From assembly GCF_000331305.1 (NCBI RefSeq), contig NZ_KB217478.1, positions 738,904-802,903 of the forward strand: a stretch of 64,000 nt of DNA, written 5' to 3'. This stretch comes from Calothrix sp. PCC 7103. Its GTDB lineage: Bacteria > Cyanobacteriota > Cyanobacteriia > Cyanobacteriales > Nostocaceae. The notes under the pieces are model-generated. The model had not been told where the DNA came from. It did no database searches and saw only the letters and a list, made by a program, of their open reading frames with translations. Made by a program: the position numbers and the translations under genes. This document shows, piece after piece, positions 34,196 to 45,355 of this stretch (the stretch's first letter is position 1; every line of letters begins with the position of its first letter).

Positions 34196-35191
34196 ATGCG
34201 TAAAAAATTACAGCGAACTATTAAACCGCTTTTAAAACCGTTACTCCTGCTATGTCTTGTATTTGGCTTGGCTTTTAGTCATGTAGATAATGCTTATGCA
34301 GCAGGCAGTGGTGGTAGAATCGGCGGTGGTTCTTTTAGAATGCCAAGCAGCAGTCGTCCTTATAGTGGTCCTCGTACTTATGCACCTCCCGGTGGTGGAT
34401 ACGGTGGTGGATACTATCCAGGTGGTGGTGGGTTTGGTTTTCCGTTTCTACTACCATTTTGGGGAATTGGTGGAGGATTTGGGTCTATCTTCGGTATTTT
34501 AATATTCTTTGCCGTTGCTAACTTTATCTTGCAAGCGTTCCGTCGTGTTGGTAGTGGTGGTGACTCATCATATGAAGAAGCATATACACCTAACCCAACG
34601 GTATCGGTAACAAAATTACAAGTAGGATTACTCGCTTCAGCACGTGGGTTACAAGAAGAGCTTAATCGAATAGCAGAAACAGCAGATACTAATACAGATG
34701 CGGGACGTGCAGAAGTATTACAAGAAGCAAGTTTGGCATTACTTCGTCACCCTGAATATTGGGTATATGCGGGTGGTAGCACACAACAAGCACGTTTAAA
34801 CTCCGCAGAAGCAGAATTTAACCGTTTGGCATTAGGGGAACGTAGTAAGTTTACTGAAGAAACTTTATCGAACGTCAATAACCAACTCAAAGGAAATATC
34901 GCGCATCAAGACGCTTTACCATCTTCTGGTGAAATCGATAACCCCACTGATTTAATTACCTCTGGTCCAGGAGAATATATAATAGTTACACTCTTGGCAG
35001 CTACACTTGGTAAATATGAAATGCCAACAATAAATGGCGCCTCGGAATTACGTCAAGCACTGCGTCAAATTGGTAGCATATCTAGCGATAAGCTTTTAGC
35101 AATCGAAGTACTGTGGACTCCACAGGCACCTGGTGATACCTTAACATCAGATGACCTACTCGCAGAATATACTGATTTTAAATTGGTGTAA
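34196..35191 (+). CDS. DUF1517 family membrane protein
   Basis: 331 residues. Signal peptide (LLLLCLVFGLAFSHVDNAYA), then a Gly/Tyr/Pro-rich stretch (GGGYGGGYYPGGGGFGFPF), one or two membrane segments (about residues 78-120, GSIFGILIFFAVANFILQAF), and a C-terminal soluble domain with VSVTKLQVGLLASARGLQ, RHPEYWVYAGG and EYIIVTLLAATLGKYEMP. This order is that of DUF1517 proteins, found in cyanobacteria and chloroplasts (thylakoid or envelope), with no defined activity. A hairpin terminator follows at 35222. Confidence 0.88.
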   Translation: MRKKLQRTIKPLLKPLLLLCLVFGLAFSHVDNAYAAGSGGRIGGGSFRMPSSSRPYSGPRTYAPPGGGYGGGYYPGGGGFGFPFLLPFWGIGGGFGSIFGILIFFAVANFILQAFRRVGSGGDSSYEEAYTPNPTVSVTKLQVGLLASARGLQEELNRIAETADTNTDAGRAEVLQEASLALLRHPEYWVYAGGSTQQARLNSAEAEFNRLALGERSKFTEETLSNVNNQLKGNIAHQDALPSSGEIDNPTDLITSGPGEYIIVTLLAATLGKYEMPTINGASELRQALRQIGSISSDKLLAIEVLWTPQAPGDTLTSDDLLAEYTDFKLV

Positions 35192-35221
35192 TACCAATTA
35201 ATCTGAAAATTTCATAACCTG

Positions 35222-35256
35222 TGTAGAGACCGTACATGTGCGGTCTCTACATTTTT
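35222..35256 (+). terminator. Hairpin terminator, GTAGAGAC family palindrome copy 3
   Basis: An 11-bp perfect stem TGTAGAGACCG / CGGTCTCTACA with an 8-base loop, then TTTTT, 30 bases after the DUF1517 stop. Confidence 0.7.
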
Positions 35257-35322
35257 GTGAGTTTTGATCTGGGTGAGAAATATACTTGAACTATAATTAC
35301 GTATATTTCAAGAGGAACGACA

Positions 35323-36357
35323 GTGAGGAGCAAGCGTAAACTAAGTAAACTAATAATACTGTGCTGTGCAACGGCTATTATTCTAAACTTTACTCAATTA
35401 CAAGGACTAGCAAGCAAAAATGCCCCTGCGATACTAGATACAACTCAACAAGTAACAGGTAGATTTGCTAACCCGCAATTACTATATACTCTCAGGGCAC
35501 ATTCTGGAACAGTTAAATCTCTGGCTTTTAGTCCCGAAGGTCGAGTTTTAGCTAGCGGTGGTGGTGAAAACGATGGTCATATATATCTATGGGACACTGT
35601 GAAAGGTAGAAAAAAGGGTATAGTCAACCGCGCACATAAAACAGCAGTAGAATCATTATTAATTTCACCCGATGGACAAAATCTAATTAGCTGTAGTAAC
35701 GACAACAGCATTAATATCTGGAATTTAAGAAACAACGAATTTTTAAGGTCTTTCGTTGACCATAGCACCAACGTTATGTCCCTAGCAGTCACACCAGATA
35801 GTAAAGTACTAGTTAGCGGCGCCATAGATGGTATTCGCGTCTGGGACTTATTACAACGGCGCCCGTTAGCAACTTTGGTAAAATATGATAACTTAATTTA
35901 TTCTGTGGCAATAAGTCCTGATGGTCAAACCTTAGCAAGTGGTGATAGCAAAGGTGTTATCAAACTTTGGAATTTGAGTACAGGTAAAGTCATTCGTGGC
36001 TATGTTGCACATTCAGATACAGTTAGTAGCTTGATATTCAGTCAAAATGGACAAACATTAATTAGCGCAAGTCGTGACCGAACTATTAGAGTGTGGAATT
36101 TGAATACAGCAACACTTGAGCGAACATTAACAGGACATAACGACTGGGTAAATACAATAGCACTACATCCCAATGGAGAAATTTTAGCAAGTGCAGGACG
36201 TGATGGCGCCAAAATTTGGAATTTAACTACAGGTGAATTAGTAACTAGTTTATACGCTCATACAGACTGGGTAAGTGCAGTCGCATTTAGTCCCGACGGT
36301 CAAACCCTAGCAACAGGTGGTTTCGACAAGCGAGTTTATTTGTGGAAGAGTGAGTAA
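35323..36357 (+). CDS. Secreted WD40-repeat protein, seven blades
   Basis: 344 residues from GTG 35323, with AGAGGAA upstream. The N-terminal hydrophobic segment (LIILCCATAIILNFTQLQG) looks like a signal anchor. Seven WD40 units follow, each with SPDGQxLASG and a closing WD/WN/WK dipeptide (IYLWDT, INIWNL, IRVWDL, IKLWNL, IRVWNL, AKIWNL, VYLWKS), enough to close one propeller. No kinase or ATPase domain is attached, unlike many cyanobacterial WD40 regulators. It is probably an envelope-side scaffold. Confidence 0.88.
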   Translation: MRSKRKLSKLIILCCATAIILNFTQLQGLASKNAPAILDTTQQVTGRFANPQLLYTLRAHSGTVKSLAFSPEGRVLASGGGENDGHIYLWDTVKGRKKGIVNRAHKTAVESLLISPDGQNLISCSNDNSINIWNLRNNEFLRSFVDHSTNVMSLAVTPDSKVLVSGAIDGIRVWDLLQRRPLATLVKYDNLIYSVAISPDGQTLASGDSKGVIKLWNLSTGKVIRGYVAHSDTVSSLIFSQNGQTLISASRDRTIRVWNLNTATLERTLTGHNDWVNTIALHPNGEILASAGRDGAKIWNLTTGELVTSLYAHTDWVSAVAFSPDGQTLATGGFDKRVYLWKSE

Positions 36358-36432
36358 TGGTAACGGATTACGTAACGGAGGTAACGGATAAATATATAAA
36401 CCATCCGTTACATCCGTTGTATCTGTTGCCTA
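36358..36432. repeat. Short repeat cluster (ACGGAT / ATCCGT) between converging genes
   Basis: Direct GTAACGGATTACGTAACGG and GGTAACGGATAA units are followed by inverted CATCCGTTACATCCGTTG, so the whole block can fold back as a hairpin between the WD40 gene and the metalloprotease. Confidence 0.75.
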
Positions 36433-39375
36433 GTTGGATTGAATCCGCGCACTAAGTACTTTATCTATACGGTCGCGTGTTTCCAAAATGTGTGCTTTAG
36501 TATATTCATCTTTTGAATCTACCGATTTAAGCTTTTCATCAAGCTGTTTTAATTTATACCAAGCTATAGTGCGTGCATCTTCTGGTATGCGTTCTTGTTC
36601 TTTACGCAGCACCATTGAGGTTAAAACGTCTAAGTATTGACGCTGTATACCTCTTCTCAAGCTTGATATTTTAATTTCTCGATTTTTGGATTTGACAACT
36701 TCTGTCCAAATTCCTTCTTGTAGAGTATCAAATAACTCAGGGATTGTTAGTGCTTTGTCGGATGCTGATTTTAGTTCAATGTCTTTAATACGTGAGAGAC
36801 GGTCTCCTGATAGCAAGTCAACTAGTACTGATGTTTGAATAAATAGTACTAAGTCGTGTATTGGGTAGTCTAATCTACCTACCCGTGTTCTTGTTCCCCA
36901 ATGGCGCCAGCGAGAAGGTGCCAGTTTGTTTAATAATTCAGGAGGGAAGTTAAAAGCATCTTCGGCAAAGACGTATTTTTGTAATGTCAAGAGTGCTTGT
37001 CGCTGTTTTTCCACGGGAACAGGTTGGAATGGTAAACGTTTATCTCCTTCGTTAGCACGTACACGGTAAAAAGATTGACCGCCTATATACTTAGTGGTAA
37101 AGAAGATATTTTGGAAATAGTTGCCAAGAACAGTACCAAATTGTTCGCTAATTTCGCTGTAGTCTCTATCATCTGAAGGATATCGCTTGTTGATTAAATC
37201 CCATAGTTGACGAGAGTTGTCTAGTTGCCACTGTGAGTAAAGTAGCACATTACCGCTGTTGTCCCAAGCGTTAACGGTTGGGTCGAGGTCAAGCATGTCT
37301 TCGTCGGTCGCATAACTATACTCAGGTTTGCTCGATTCTTTTGCCATTGTCTCAAGGAATGGTTTCTCGGCACCTGTTGTTGGAACTGGAATTTGTGTAT
37401 ATCCGTATTTAATTACCCATTCGTCGTAGGGACCAATCATGTTGGGGAAGTAATCGCCTTGTTTTACACCTTTGGGTGCTATGTTTGGGGGAATATAATC
37501 CATTACTGATGTTGTTAAACCACGTTTGTGGGTGACGTTGGTATTATTCATTTCCTCTGGTTTTAGCATGGTGCTGCCACGGAAATTATGCCGTAAGCCT
37601 AATGTGTGCCCGACTTCATGGGCAATAATTAATCTGAGATACTCGTGAATATAAGTTTTGATTTGTTCGTTTGTTGAAAGGGCGCCTGGTAAAATTGTCA
37701 TTGCCATTTTACCAAAAGCGAACTGATTTACCGCTTCCATTCCGTAACATAAATCATACTCGCCTGCGAGACGCGAAATGCGACCAAGAAAATTCGAGGC
37801 ATCTGGTTTACCTTTATCTCCTAATGCTCTTGCTTCAAGTCCGTTGGCACATAACATACGGTTTTGCATCAACGTACTAATTGAAGTTCTGTTTTGCACC
37901 TGGTTGGGTTGAACGATTTGCCGATAGTCATTTTTTAACGCACGCACAAAACTAGCATCAACTAAGATGTCCGCATCCAAAATTTCCCCATTTAATGGGT
38001 TAACACGCGATGGACCCATTGCAAAGTAACCATCAACGGTATTTATCCAGCGAATTGTATTATAACGAATGTCTGCGGGGTCCCAAGTGGCATTATCAGG
38101 CATTTGCTTGACCTGAATTGCATCTCTAAACCCTGCTTTCTCAAATGCTTGGTTCCACATTAAAACACCATCGCGAATTGCACTGCGGTATTCTAAGGGA
38201 ACTGCGTTGTCTATCCAGAAAACTATTGGCTTTTTAGGTGGTGATATTGCTGCGTTAGGGTCTTGCTTTTCTAAATTCCAACGGTTGATATAACGAACGA
38301 ACGGGTCGTTGCGGTCATCGTTTGATAAATCTTGATAAGCTGTGACAAAGTATCCAACACGTTCGTCAGCTAAACGAGGACGATAATTATTATCTGGTAA
38401 TTGCGACAAGCTGTAGTGAACTCGAAGTGTAAACCCACGACTATCAGCTAGCGTATCAAAATTTGGTAGTCCTAATTCCTTGCCGCGACTACTGCCACCA
38501 CCCCCGATAAAATTCATTATCGATTCAATTTCTAAGTTTTGCGGAAAAGCTTTTGCGTCACCAAAATATGACTGATCACCACCTGCACTAACTCCGATAC
38601 TTGCCGATAAACCTGATACATCGGTTAATAAAATATCGCCTAAGTCAATTAAAAGCGTTTTACGTTCAGGATGAATACTTTTGAGTTGAATGTTATATAG
38701 AACCGAGTCGCTGAAAGACCGTGCGAGTGACCGAGCTTGTGGGTCGCCTTCACGGGTACGAAAATTAACATTACGAACAACAAATTGTAAGTTGTTATTT
38801 ACACGCTTAAAGTAAAATAAAAAATCTTGCAGTGGCATACCGCTATATATACCACCTTCTCCAATACCCGACTCTAGGGTAGCGGTTGCCAGAAAATTTT
38901 TGTTTAGCTGTTCTGGTTTAATCTCTAGATAAATTTTATTTTTTTCTTTATTTCTATACAGAGTAAATAAACCTTCTGAGCGCTGTGTGTCTTTGGTGAC
39001 TTCATCAAACGGTTCTAAGTCATCGCGTTTAGCTGGTTTTGGCGCCTCCGCAGGTTTTTTCGTCGAACTTGAAGGCGCCTTCGCGAGTTGTAACAGAGGT
39101 TGTTGGTTGGCTTTTTTGACATCATTGACCACCCACGCGAAATTTTGTGGTTGTACTTGCTTATTCTGATTTAACACCCATACTTGACCCTTGCCCAACC
39201 GTTGTTGTCGTTTTAGCTTGTCTGCTCCCTTGGTTTTTTCTTCTATACGAACCCGCGTACCATTTCCAACAGCAGTTTGTGCAACTGCATTAATTGAATA
39301 GGTCATTAAGCTGGCGGTAGTAATACCTATTACCAAACCACGTAACAAAACAATATAAGAACTTAATCGCTTCAT
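36430..39375 (-). CDS. Large secreted zinc metalloprotease (DUF5117/DUF4953 type)
   Basis: 981 residues from ATG 39375 (AGGG 8 bases upstream); GTG 39384 is the alternative. Signal peptide IVLLRGLVIGITTASLMTYS ending AVAQ. An N-terminal beta-rich DUF5117-like domain (about 130-330) is followed by a metzincin-like catalytic region with HEVGHTLGLRHNF (HExxHxxGxxH zinc site) near residue 590 and a downstream SVMDY Met-turn. The C-terminal 350 residues are helical. It is likely an exported peptidase; the substrate is unknown. Full length with intact active site. Confidence 0.88.
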   Translation of the reverse strand: MKRLSSYIVLLRGLVIGITTASLMTYSINAVAQTAVGNGTRVRIEEKTKGADKLKRQQRLGKGQVWVLNQNKQVQPQNFAWVVNDVKKANQQPLLQLAKAPSSSTKKPAEAPKPAKRDDLEPFDEVTKDTQRSEGLFTLYRNKEKNKIYLEIKPEQLNKNFLATATLESGIGEGGIYSGMPLQDFLFYFKRVNNNLQFVVRNVNFRTREGDPQARSLARSFSDSVLYNIQLKSIHPERKTLLIDLGDILLTDVSGLSASIGVSAGGDQSYFGDAKAFPQNLEIESIMNFIGGGGSSRGKELGLPNFDTLADSRGFTLRVHYSLSQLPDNNYRPRLADERVGYFVTAYQDLSNDDRNDPFVRYINRWNLEKQDPNAAISPPKKPIVFWIDNAVPLEYRSAIRDGVLMWNQAFEKAGFRDAIQVKQMPDNATWDPADIRYNTIRWINTVDGYFAMGPSRVNPLNGEILDADILVDASFVRALKNDYRQIVQPNQVQNRTSISTLMQNRMLCANGLEARALGDKGKPDASNFLGRISRLAGEYDLCYGMEAVNQFAFGKMAMTILPGALSTNEQIKTYIHEYLRLIIAHEVGHTLGLRHNFRGSTMLKPEEMNNTNVTHKRGLTTSVMDYIPPNIAPKGVKQGDYFPNMIGPYDEWVIKYGYTQIPVPTTGAEKPFLETMAKESSKPEYSYATDEDMLDLDPTVNAWDNSGNVLLYSQWQLDNSRQLWDLINKRYPSDDRDYSEISEQFGTVLGNYFQNIFFTTKYIGGQSFYRVRANEGDKRLPFQPVPVEKQRQALLTLQKYVFAEDAFNFPPELLNKLAPSRWRHWGTRTRVGRLDYPIHDLVLFIQTSVLVDLLSGDRLSRIKDIELKSASDKALTIPELFDTLQEGIWTEVVKSKNREIKISSLRRGIQRQYLDVLTSMVLRKEQERIPEDARTIAWYKLKQLDEKLKSVDSKDEYTKAHILETRDRIDKVLSARIQSN

Positions 39376-39795
39376 CCAATTCACCCTACTGTGTAATTAA
39401 CAGCGTTACATTTGTTTACTGTGTCGCTGTACCTGTAACTATTTTGGTACTGCCTTACTGTAGTATTCTTGCGAACAATTATGTCTGTAGCAAAACATAC
39501 GTAATTATTTTTAAATTTGACTAGTAAATAAGCAGCTGGAAATAGTATAAACAACTTAATCACAAACTTTATCTTTGCCAAAAAGTGAAATACTCTTTTA
39601 CCAGAGATTTTATTTTGTTCTAAGATGAGCCTCGTAGTCAGTCAGGAGGGAACTTTATTATTATTGTGTACTAAAAAGATTTCATGTATGAAATAACACG
39701 CTACTAAGTAGCTTGATAAAAGCTTGCTAGTAAGTATAATCCCTTGATTACAACCTTTGCGGGTAATTATAATATAGTATGACTCGGAAACAACT
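39376..39795. other. Divergent intergenic region, no gene seen
   Basis: A 420-base AT-rich stretch between the metalloprotease and the pentapeptide gene. A 66-codon minus-strand frame (39381-39581) has no ribosome site or family resemblance. The region presumably carries the two divergent promoters. Confidence 0.45.
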
Positions 39796-41514
39796 ATGTC
39801 AGATTTATCTCAAGTCTGGAAGCAATTAGGAACTTATGTAAGGGGTTCTTGGGTGCATCAAAAGTTGAATAATGGTTCTGTTGTGGGCAAAGTAGGGTCT
39901 ACCTTAAGAAAAGGTGGGAATGGACGACAAAAAAAGCGCGAGTTTGGTACCAAGAATGTACAGCAATTGTTGATGAATGAAGAATTGTATTCCAGGTTCA
40001 TGGAATGGGGGCAGGCAATAGAGCAAGATGTTTGGCTCATTGAGGATACAGCCTTCTATACAGAACTTTACAATTTGCTGGGTGAAAGTGCTTTAAAAGC
40101 CGAAAATGTGGAGCTTGTTATCGCACGACTTAGTAAGAGCGATAAATTCTATCCAATTCAGCTTTTTGAGCGTCTTAATAATTTTTATCAGCGTTGGTGC
40201 CAAGGGGAATTTATTGACGCATTACCCGACGCTAATTTTCCGCAGCAAAAAATGCTGCAAGTTAAAGCCAAAAATTTGAAGTTAGGATTGCGTGCGGTAG
40301 ATATATATACCGGGCTAAATGTATTAATTTTGCTTTTAGAGTTACACCGTTACGCACGGCAATCTGAACAACTTAAGCAAAAAATAATATTTTATCCATC
40401 CGGACAACCTGACACTGATAATTTTTTTACATCGCAGTTGCTCCGTGTCATTAATTATAGTGACTCGATAGAAGTTGGTAATTTTGCAAGTACTGTGGGT
40501 GAATTTCTTTATGGTGGTAACTTTAGCGGTGCTTATCTAGGTGACGCAAACCTTACGGGTGTAAACTTTACGAATGCAATTCTTACGGGCACATATTTAG
40601 GTAACGCGAACTTTACAGGTGCCAATTTGAGTAGTGCGAATTTAGGTGCTGCAAACTTAGGAGATGCAAACCTGAGTGGCGCCAATTTGAGTAGTGCGAT
40701 ATTGCGACGTGCTGACCTCAGCAGTGCCAACTTTAGCGGTGCTAATTTACAGAATGCCAATTTATCGGGCGCCGATTTAAATTACGCTGACTTAAGTAGT
40801 AGTAACTTAGATAGTGCAAATTTACGTGGTGCGAACTTAACAGGTGCCAATCTTCGAGATGCTGTAATCAGTCATGCGATTTTTATAAGCGTAACTTGCT
40901 TCGGTGCGAATTTGAGCGGTGCCAACTTAGAAGGTGCTGACCTGAGTCAAGCTGACTTGTGTCGTGCTGATGTGAGTGGGGTAAATTTTATGAATGCTAA
41001 TTTAACAGGAATAAATCTGAGTGATTCCATCCTGTTTAGCGCTAACCTGCAAAATGCCATACTGCACGCAGCAGATTTAAGCTACGCTAAACTTAGTGGT
41101 GCTTTCTTTAATGGTGCCAATCTTAACTGTTGTATTCTTATTGGCGCCGACCTTAGTCGTGTAAACCTTAGTGATGTCAATTTAAGCGAAGCTGATTTGA
41201 GCGGAGTTAATTTGAGTGAAGCTGACCTAAATGGTGCAGACCTTAGTGAAGCTATTTTGTGTGGAACAGATATGAGCTACGCAAACCTAACTGGCGCCAA
41301 CCTTAGTAGTAGTAACCTGAAGGGCGCCATTTTTAATGGTGCTGATTTGAGTTATACAAATCTAAGCTACGCCATTTTAGAAAACGTCGATTTGACTGGC
41401 GCCAATCTAGAAGGGATTATTTGGAATGATAATCAAAGCTGGGAAGGTGTACGGGGTTTAGAGACAGTACTAAATATACCTGCTGCGTTGAAACAACAAT
41501 TGGGTTTATCCTAA
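39796..41514 (+). CDS. Cytoplasmic pentapeptide-repeat protein with helical N-terminal domain
   Basis: 572 residues. Residues 1-225 are helical, without a signal peptide (AENVELVIARLSKSDKFYPI, LGLRAVDIYTGLNVLILLLE), and resemble no domain I can name. Residues about 235-555 are a long uninterrupted pentapeptide-repeat beta helix (GANLSSANLGAANLGDANLS), about 64 pentapeptides or 16 coils. It closes with IWNDNQSWEGVRGLETV, a common end cap in cyanobacterial members. It is likely a protein- or membrane-associated scaffold. The GGCGCC motif is used often for the Gly-Ala codons. Confidence 0.88.
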   Translation: MSDLSQVWKQLGTYVRGSWVHQKLNNGSVVGKVGSTLRKGGNGRQKKREFGTKNVQQLLMNEELYSRFMEWGQAIEQDVWLIEDTAFYTELYNLLGESALKAENVELVIARLSKSDKFYPIQLFERLNNFYQRWCQGEFIDALPDANFPQQKMLQVKAKNLKLGLRAVDIYTGLNVLILLLELHRYARQSEQLKQKIIFYPSGQPDTDNFFTSQLLRVINYSDSIEVGNFASTVGEFLYGGNFSGAYLGDANLTGVNFTNAILTGTYLGNANFTGANLSSANLGAANLGDANLSGANLSSAILRRADLSSANFSGANLQNANLSGADLNYADLSSSNLDSANLRGANLTGANLRDAVISHAIFISVTCFGANLSGANLEGADLSQADLCRADVSGVNFMNANLTGINLSDSILFSANLQNAILHAADLSYAKLSGAFFNGANLNCCILIGADLSRVNLSDVNLSEADLSGVNLSEADLNGADLSEAILCGTDMSYANLTGANLSSSNLKGAIFNGADLSYTNLSYAILENVDLTGANLEGIIWNDNQSWEGVRGLETVLNIPAALKQQLGLS

Positions 41515-41523
41515 TTCTTCTTT

Positions 41524-41590
41524 CTTTGCGCTCTTAGCGTTCTTTGCGGTTCGTTTAAATAAAACCGCAAAGGACGCAAAGAACGCAAAG
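41524..41590. terminator. Long inverted repeat between converging genes
   Basis: Imperfect arms of about 28 bases: CTTTGCG(C/T)TCTT through TTCTTTGCGGTT, against AACCGCAAAGGACGC through GAACGCAAAG, with a 10-base spacer. It lies between the pentapeptide gene and aroB and probably acts as a bidirectional terminator; it belongs to the CGCAAAG repeat family common in cyanobacteria. Confidence 0.65.
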
Positions 41591-41602
41591 GGGGAGTAAT
41601 AA

Positions 41603-42691
41603 CTACATTTTATTTAGTACGCTACGTATAGTATCTGTTGGTACTTCGTCGGTGATTTCGACTTTGCCTATTTGTGTAGGTAAAATGAATCGAACTTTAC
41701 CGTCTCTGACTTTTTTATCGATTTGTATGGCTGTGATGATTTCGTCTATGTTTACTTTGGGTAAATGTGTTAGTAAACCAGCTTTAGCAATTAGATGATT
41801 TTGTCGTTCGGTTTCTGCTTTCGTCCACATTCCTAGTTCTGCTGCCATTTCTCCTGCTGCCACCATCCCAATACCAACAGCTTCCCCATGAATTACTTCT
41901 GTGTACCCAGTTAAGCTTTCTACTGCGTGTCCAATTGTATGACCGTAGTTGAGAATTGCTCGTAGTCCTGCTTCTCTTTCGTCTTGACCAACTACATCAG
42001 CTTTAGCTTGGCATGATAATTTGATTATCGTCTCTAAGAGTTCGGGGTTGATTGTTTTTATACTATCTAAATGTGTACTTGCTTCCATTTGAGCGAAAAA
42101 TTCAGCATCCCAAATTACACCATATTTTATTACTTCTGCCATCCCAGCTCTAAATTCGCGTTCGGGTAGTGTTTGTAATACTTCTGGGTCTATTAAAACA
42201 AACTGCGGTTGATAAAAGGCGCCAATTAAGTTTTTGCCTTTAGGATGGTTAACACCTGTTTTACCACCTATAGATGAGTCTACCATTGCGAGTAGTGTAG
42301 TCGGTGCCTGAACAAAGTTAATGCCTCGCAGGTAAGTTGCAGCAGCAAACCCCGTCATATCTCCTATTACACCACCACCCAATGCGACCAGCGTTGAAGA
42401 GCGTTCTAAGCGATGTTCTATACAGGCATCGTATATTTCTTTTATAGAGTCTAAATTTTTATAGCTTTCTCCATCAGGTAAAATACAGGTACATACTTGA
42501 TAATTATTAGCTTCTAATGAATTAATCACGCGCGCTCCATAAAGCTCAAACACAGTTGGATTTGATACAATCAAAACTTTTCTACCTAGCTCTAACTTGC
42601 TCATATACTCACCAAGTTTGTCAAGAGTTGACGGTGCTATTTCAATTTCGTATGAGGACTCAGGTAAATTTACGTTGATTGTGCAAGCCAT
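41603..42691 (-). CDS. aroB: 3-dehydroquinate synthase
   Basis: 362 residues, usual length. It converts DAHP to 3-dehydroquinate, step two of the shikimate pathway, using NAD and a divalent metal. Motifs: [12 protein letters not shown], the NAD-binding [40 protein letters not shown], and metal ligands in [10 protein letters not shown] (Glu), NYGHTIGHA (His) and [11 protein letters not shown] (His). All are intact. It is not in an operon with other shikimate genes. I see no reason to read it as the EboD-type paralogue. Confidence 0.95.
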   Translation of the reverse strand: MACTINVNLPESSYEIEIAPSTLDKLGEYMSKLELGRKVLIVSNPTVFELYGARVINSLEANNYQVCTCILPDGESYKNLDSIKEIYDACIEHRLERSSTLVALGGGVIGDMTGFAAATYLRGINFVQAPTTLLAMVDSSIGGKTGVNHPKGKNLIGAFYQPQFVLIDPEVLQTLPEREFRAGMAEVIKYGVIWDAEFFAQMEASTHLDSIKTINPELLETIIKLSCQAKADVVGQDEREAGLRAILNYGHTIGHAVESLTGYTEVIHGEAVGIGMVAAGEMAAELGMWTKAETERQNHLIAKAGLLTHLPKVNIDEIITAIQIDKKVRDGKVRFILPTQIGKVEITDEVPTDTIRSVLNKM

Positions 42692-42898
42692 TGTTAAATC
42701 CTTTTGCTTGTAGGCGCCTGTTTAGTAGTTTATAATTCTAATTTACTACTGAGCGTTAAGATTACATATGATTTATATTTATGCAATGCGAGCAAATTAC
42801 ACCGCACCATCAACATTAGTGCATAATCGCATTAAAACGGCACCTACAGTTTATTAGACTATATTCTAATGTTCTAATTTAGCACATTTGTATTAATT

Positions 42899-45355
42899 AT
42901 GTTAAAAAAACTGAAGCTTGGGAATAAATTTACTTTATTGCTTTTACTTGTATTTGTTGGTGGAATCATAATTAGCGGTTTTACTTTATCGAGTGCGATG
43001 CGTAGCAAAGCGGAGGATGAAGTCGCAACTAAGACAGAAATTTTAACGGAGATAATCGATTCTGTACGTGATTATACTGCTAAAAATATACAACCGCTAT
43101 TAAATGATAAGCTAGAAACAGAAGCGCGATTTATTGCTGAAGTAGTCCCAGCGTTTTCAGCAAACCAGGTATTTGAGAACTTTAAGAAAAAACCAGAGTA
43201 TAATAATTTTATTTACAAAGAAGCCACTTTAAATCCAACTAATCTTAAAGACAAAGTTGATGATTTTGAAAAGGTATTAGTTGAGCAGTTCCGTGCAAAA
43301 CCTAATTTAAAACGTACAAATGGATACCGTGTTCAACATGGTGAAAAGTACTTTTATATTGCACAACCGCTTGCTGTTGCTGAAGCTAGCTGTTTAGAAT
43401 GTCATAGTACCCCAGACCGGGCGCCTAAAAGTATGATAGCTGCTTATGGCGACAAAAACGGTTTTGGCTGGAATTTGAATGAAATTGTTGCTGCTCAAAT
43501 GGTTTACGTTCCTGCTGGTGAAGTATTTGCACAGGGCAATAAATATTTGTCTTTAAGTATGGGGATTTTTGTCTCAATATTTACAGCGGTTGTATTACTT
43601 ATTAATTGGTTACTAAAACGCACGGTTATCCAACCAATTAGACAATTAACAGGAATCGCGAAACAAGCAAGTTCAGGTATTTTAACATTAGAGGTACTAA
43701 GTCAGTTTGATTCGCCACAACTTGCAAAAGTTACAAATCGTTATGATGAACCAGGAGAATTATCGCGTGCTTTCCAGTATATGGCACATGAAGTTGCTGA
43801 ACGCGAGCGAAATCTAAGTAGTGCTGTAGAAGAACGCACTTCTCAACTTGCCGAAACGATGAAAGAAGCTGAACGTGCAAAGTTAGATGCGGAAAATGCC
43901 AACAGTGCCAAAAGTCAGTTTCTTGCGAATATGAGTCATGAGCTTCGCACTCCTCTTAATGCCATTATTGGGTATAGTGAAATTCTCTTTGAAGAAATGA
44001 CTGATGCTAAGTCTACCGGATTTATTCCTGATGTCCAAAAAATTCATGGCGCTGGCAAGCATCTGTTAGAGTTAATTAATAGCATCCTTGACCTGTCGAA
44101 AATTGAAGCTGGCAAAATGGAGCTTTATTTAGAGACGTTTGATATTGCTGCCATGATTGAAGATGTTGCTGCTACGGTTCAGCCTTTAATTAATAAATAT
44201 GGGAATAAATTAATTCTAAATTATCCGCATGATATCGGCGCCATGCGTTGTGACATTACAAAACTGCGTCAAAGTCTATTTAACTTGCTGAGTAATGCGA
44301 GCAAGTTTACTGAAAATGGCAAAATTACTTTAGCTGTTCAAAAGCAGAATACGAGTACTATATTTAGTGTAAACGATACAGGTATTGGGATGACACCTGA
44401 ACAGCTAGCAAATATATTTCAAGCATTTTCACAAGCAGATGCTTCAACTACTCGCAAATATGGTGGTACTGGTTTAGGTTTAGTGATTACACAAAAATTC
44501 TGTCAAATAATGGGAGGTAATATTACTGTCAATAGTACATTTGGTCAAGGTACTACTTTTACTATTGTATTACCCGAACAGATACAACAAAGTACAGAAT
44601 TGAAGAAAGAAACCAAAGTATTTAAAGCCAAACAAGGTACTGTATTAGTAATAGACGATGACCAAGCAGTATTAGACTTGATGCAGCGTTACCTTGAACG
44701 TGAAGGATATAGTGTTGTCACTGCTGCGAACCCAATAGATGGACTTGAGTTAGCGAAACAATCTCCTGATGTAATTATATTAGATGTAATGATGCCTGAA
44801 ATGAATGGCTGGTCTGTATTAAGTCAACTTAAACAAGACCCACAAAGCGTGGATATTCCTGTAATAATGGCAACAATTATCGATGATAAAAATTTAGGTA
44901 TGGCACTTGGTGCCTCAGATTATTTACTCAAACCTTTTAATAATGAACGTTTGATGACGGTATTACAAAAATACCATACCAAGGTGGCGCAATCAGTATT
45001 AATAATCGAAGACAACACAGCAAACCGTGACATGCTACATCGTCAGCTTCAAAAAGCAGGATGGCAAGTTATGGAAGCAGAAAACGGACGTATTGCACTC
45101 GAAGTAATGGAAAATTACCAACCAGGAATTATATTACTCGATTTAATGATGCCTGAAATGGATGGTTTTGAGTTTCTTACTCAACTTCGCAAAGTTGAAA
45201 AATGGCAGTCAATCCCCGTTATTGTGTTAACTGCCAAAGATTTAACCGAAGAAGACCGTCAACGTTTAGATGGACAAATTGCACGTATTTATCAAAAAGG
45301 TTCCTATAATTATCAAACTCTTCTCAAAGAAATCAAGAATGCTTTAAAAAAATGA
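42899..45355 (+). CDS. Haem-c sensor hybrid histidine kinase (Tll0287-like domain, HAMP, HisKA, HATPase, REC, REC)
   Basis: 818 residues. The N-terminal span is followed by a periplasmic Tll0287-like/DUF3365 domain carrying CLECH (about residue 164), a c-type haem site, so it probably senses redox state or a gas. A second span (about 217-238) and HAMP lead to HisKA with [16 protein letters not shown] (phosphoacceptor His about 345), a full HATPase ([26 protein letters not shown]), then two receivers (LVIDDDQA...[11 protein letters not shown] and LIIEDNTA...[11 protein letters not shown]). It overlaps the next gene by 4 bases (ATGA), so translation is coupled. Confidence 0.93.
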   Translation: MLKKLKLGNKFTLLLLLVFVGGIIISGFTLSSAMRSKAEDEVATKTEILTEIIDSVRDYTAKNIQPLLNDKLETEARFIAEVVPAFSANQVFENFKKKPEYNNFIYKEATLNPTNLKDKVDDFEKVLVEQFRAKPNLKRTNGYRVQHGEKYFYIAQPLAVAEASCLECHSTPDRAPKSMIAAYGDKNGFGWNLNEIVAAQMVYVPAGEVFAQGNKYLSLSMGIFVSIFTAVVLLINWLLKRTVIQPIRQLTGIAKQASSGILTLEVLSQFDSPQLAKVTNRYDEPGELSRAFQYMAHEVAERERNLSSAVEERTSQLAETMKEAERAKLDAENANSAKSQFLANMSHELRTPLNAIIGYSEILFEEMTDAKSTGFIPDVQKIHGAGKHLLELINSILDLSKIEAGKMELYLETFDIAAMIEDVAATVQPLINKYGNKLILNYPHDIGAMRCDITKLRQSLFNLLSNASKFTENGKITLAVQKQNTSTIFSVNDTGIGMTPEQLANIFQAFSQADASTTRKYGGTGLGLVITQKFCQIMGGNITVNSTFGQGTTFTIVLPEQIQQSTELKKETKVFKAKQGTVLVIDDDQAVLDLMQRYLEREGYSVVTAANPIDGLELAKQSPDVIILDVMMPEMNGWSVLSQLKQDPQSVDIPVIMATIIDDKNLGMALGASDYLLKPFNNERLMTVLQKYHTKVAQSVLIIEDNTANRDMLHRQLQKAGWQVMEAENGRIALEVMENYQPGIILLDLMMPEMDGFEFLTQLRKVEKWQSIPVIVLTAKDLTEEDRQRLDGQIARIYQKGSYNYQTLLKEIKNALKK

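Noticed and set aside
39381-39581. 66-codon minus-strand frame upstream of the metalloprotease
   Set aside because: It lies in the promoter region, has no similarity I recognise and no ribosome site.
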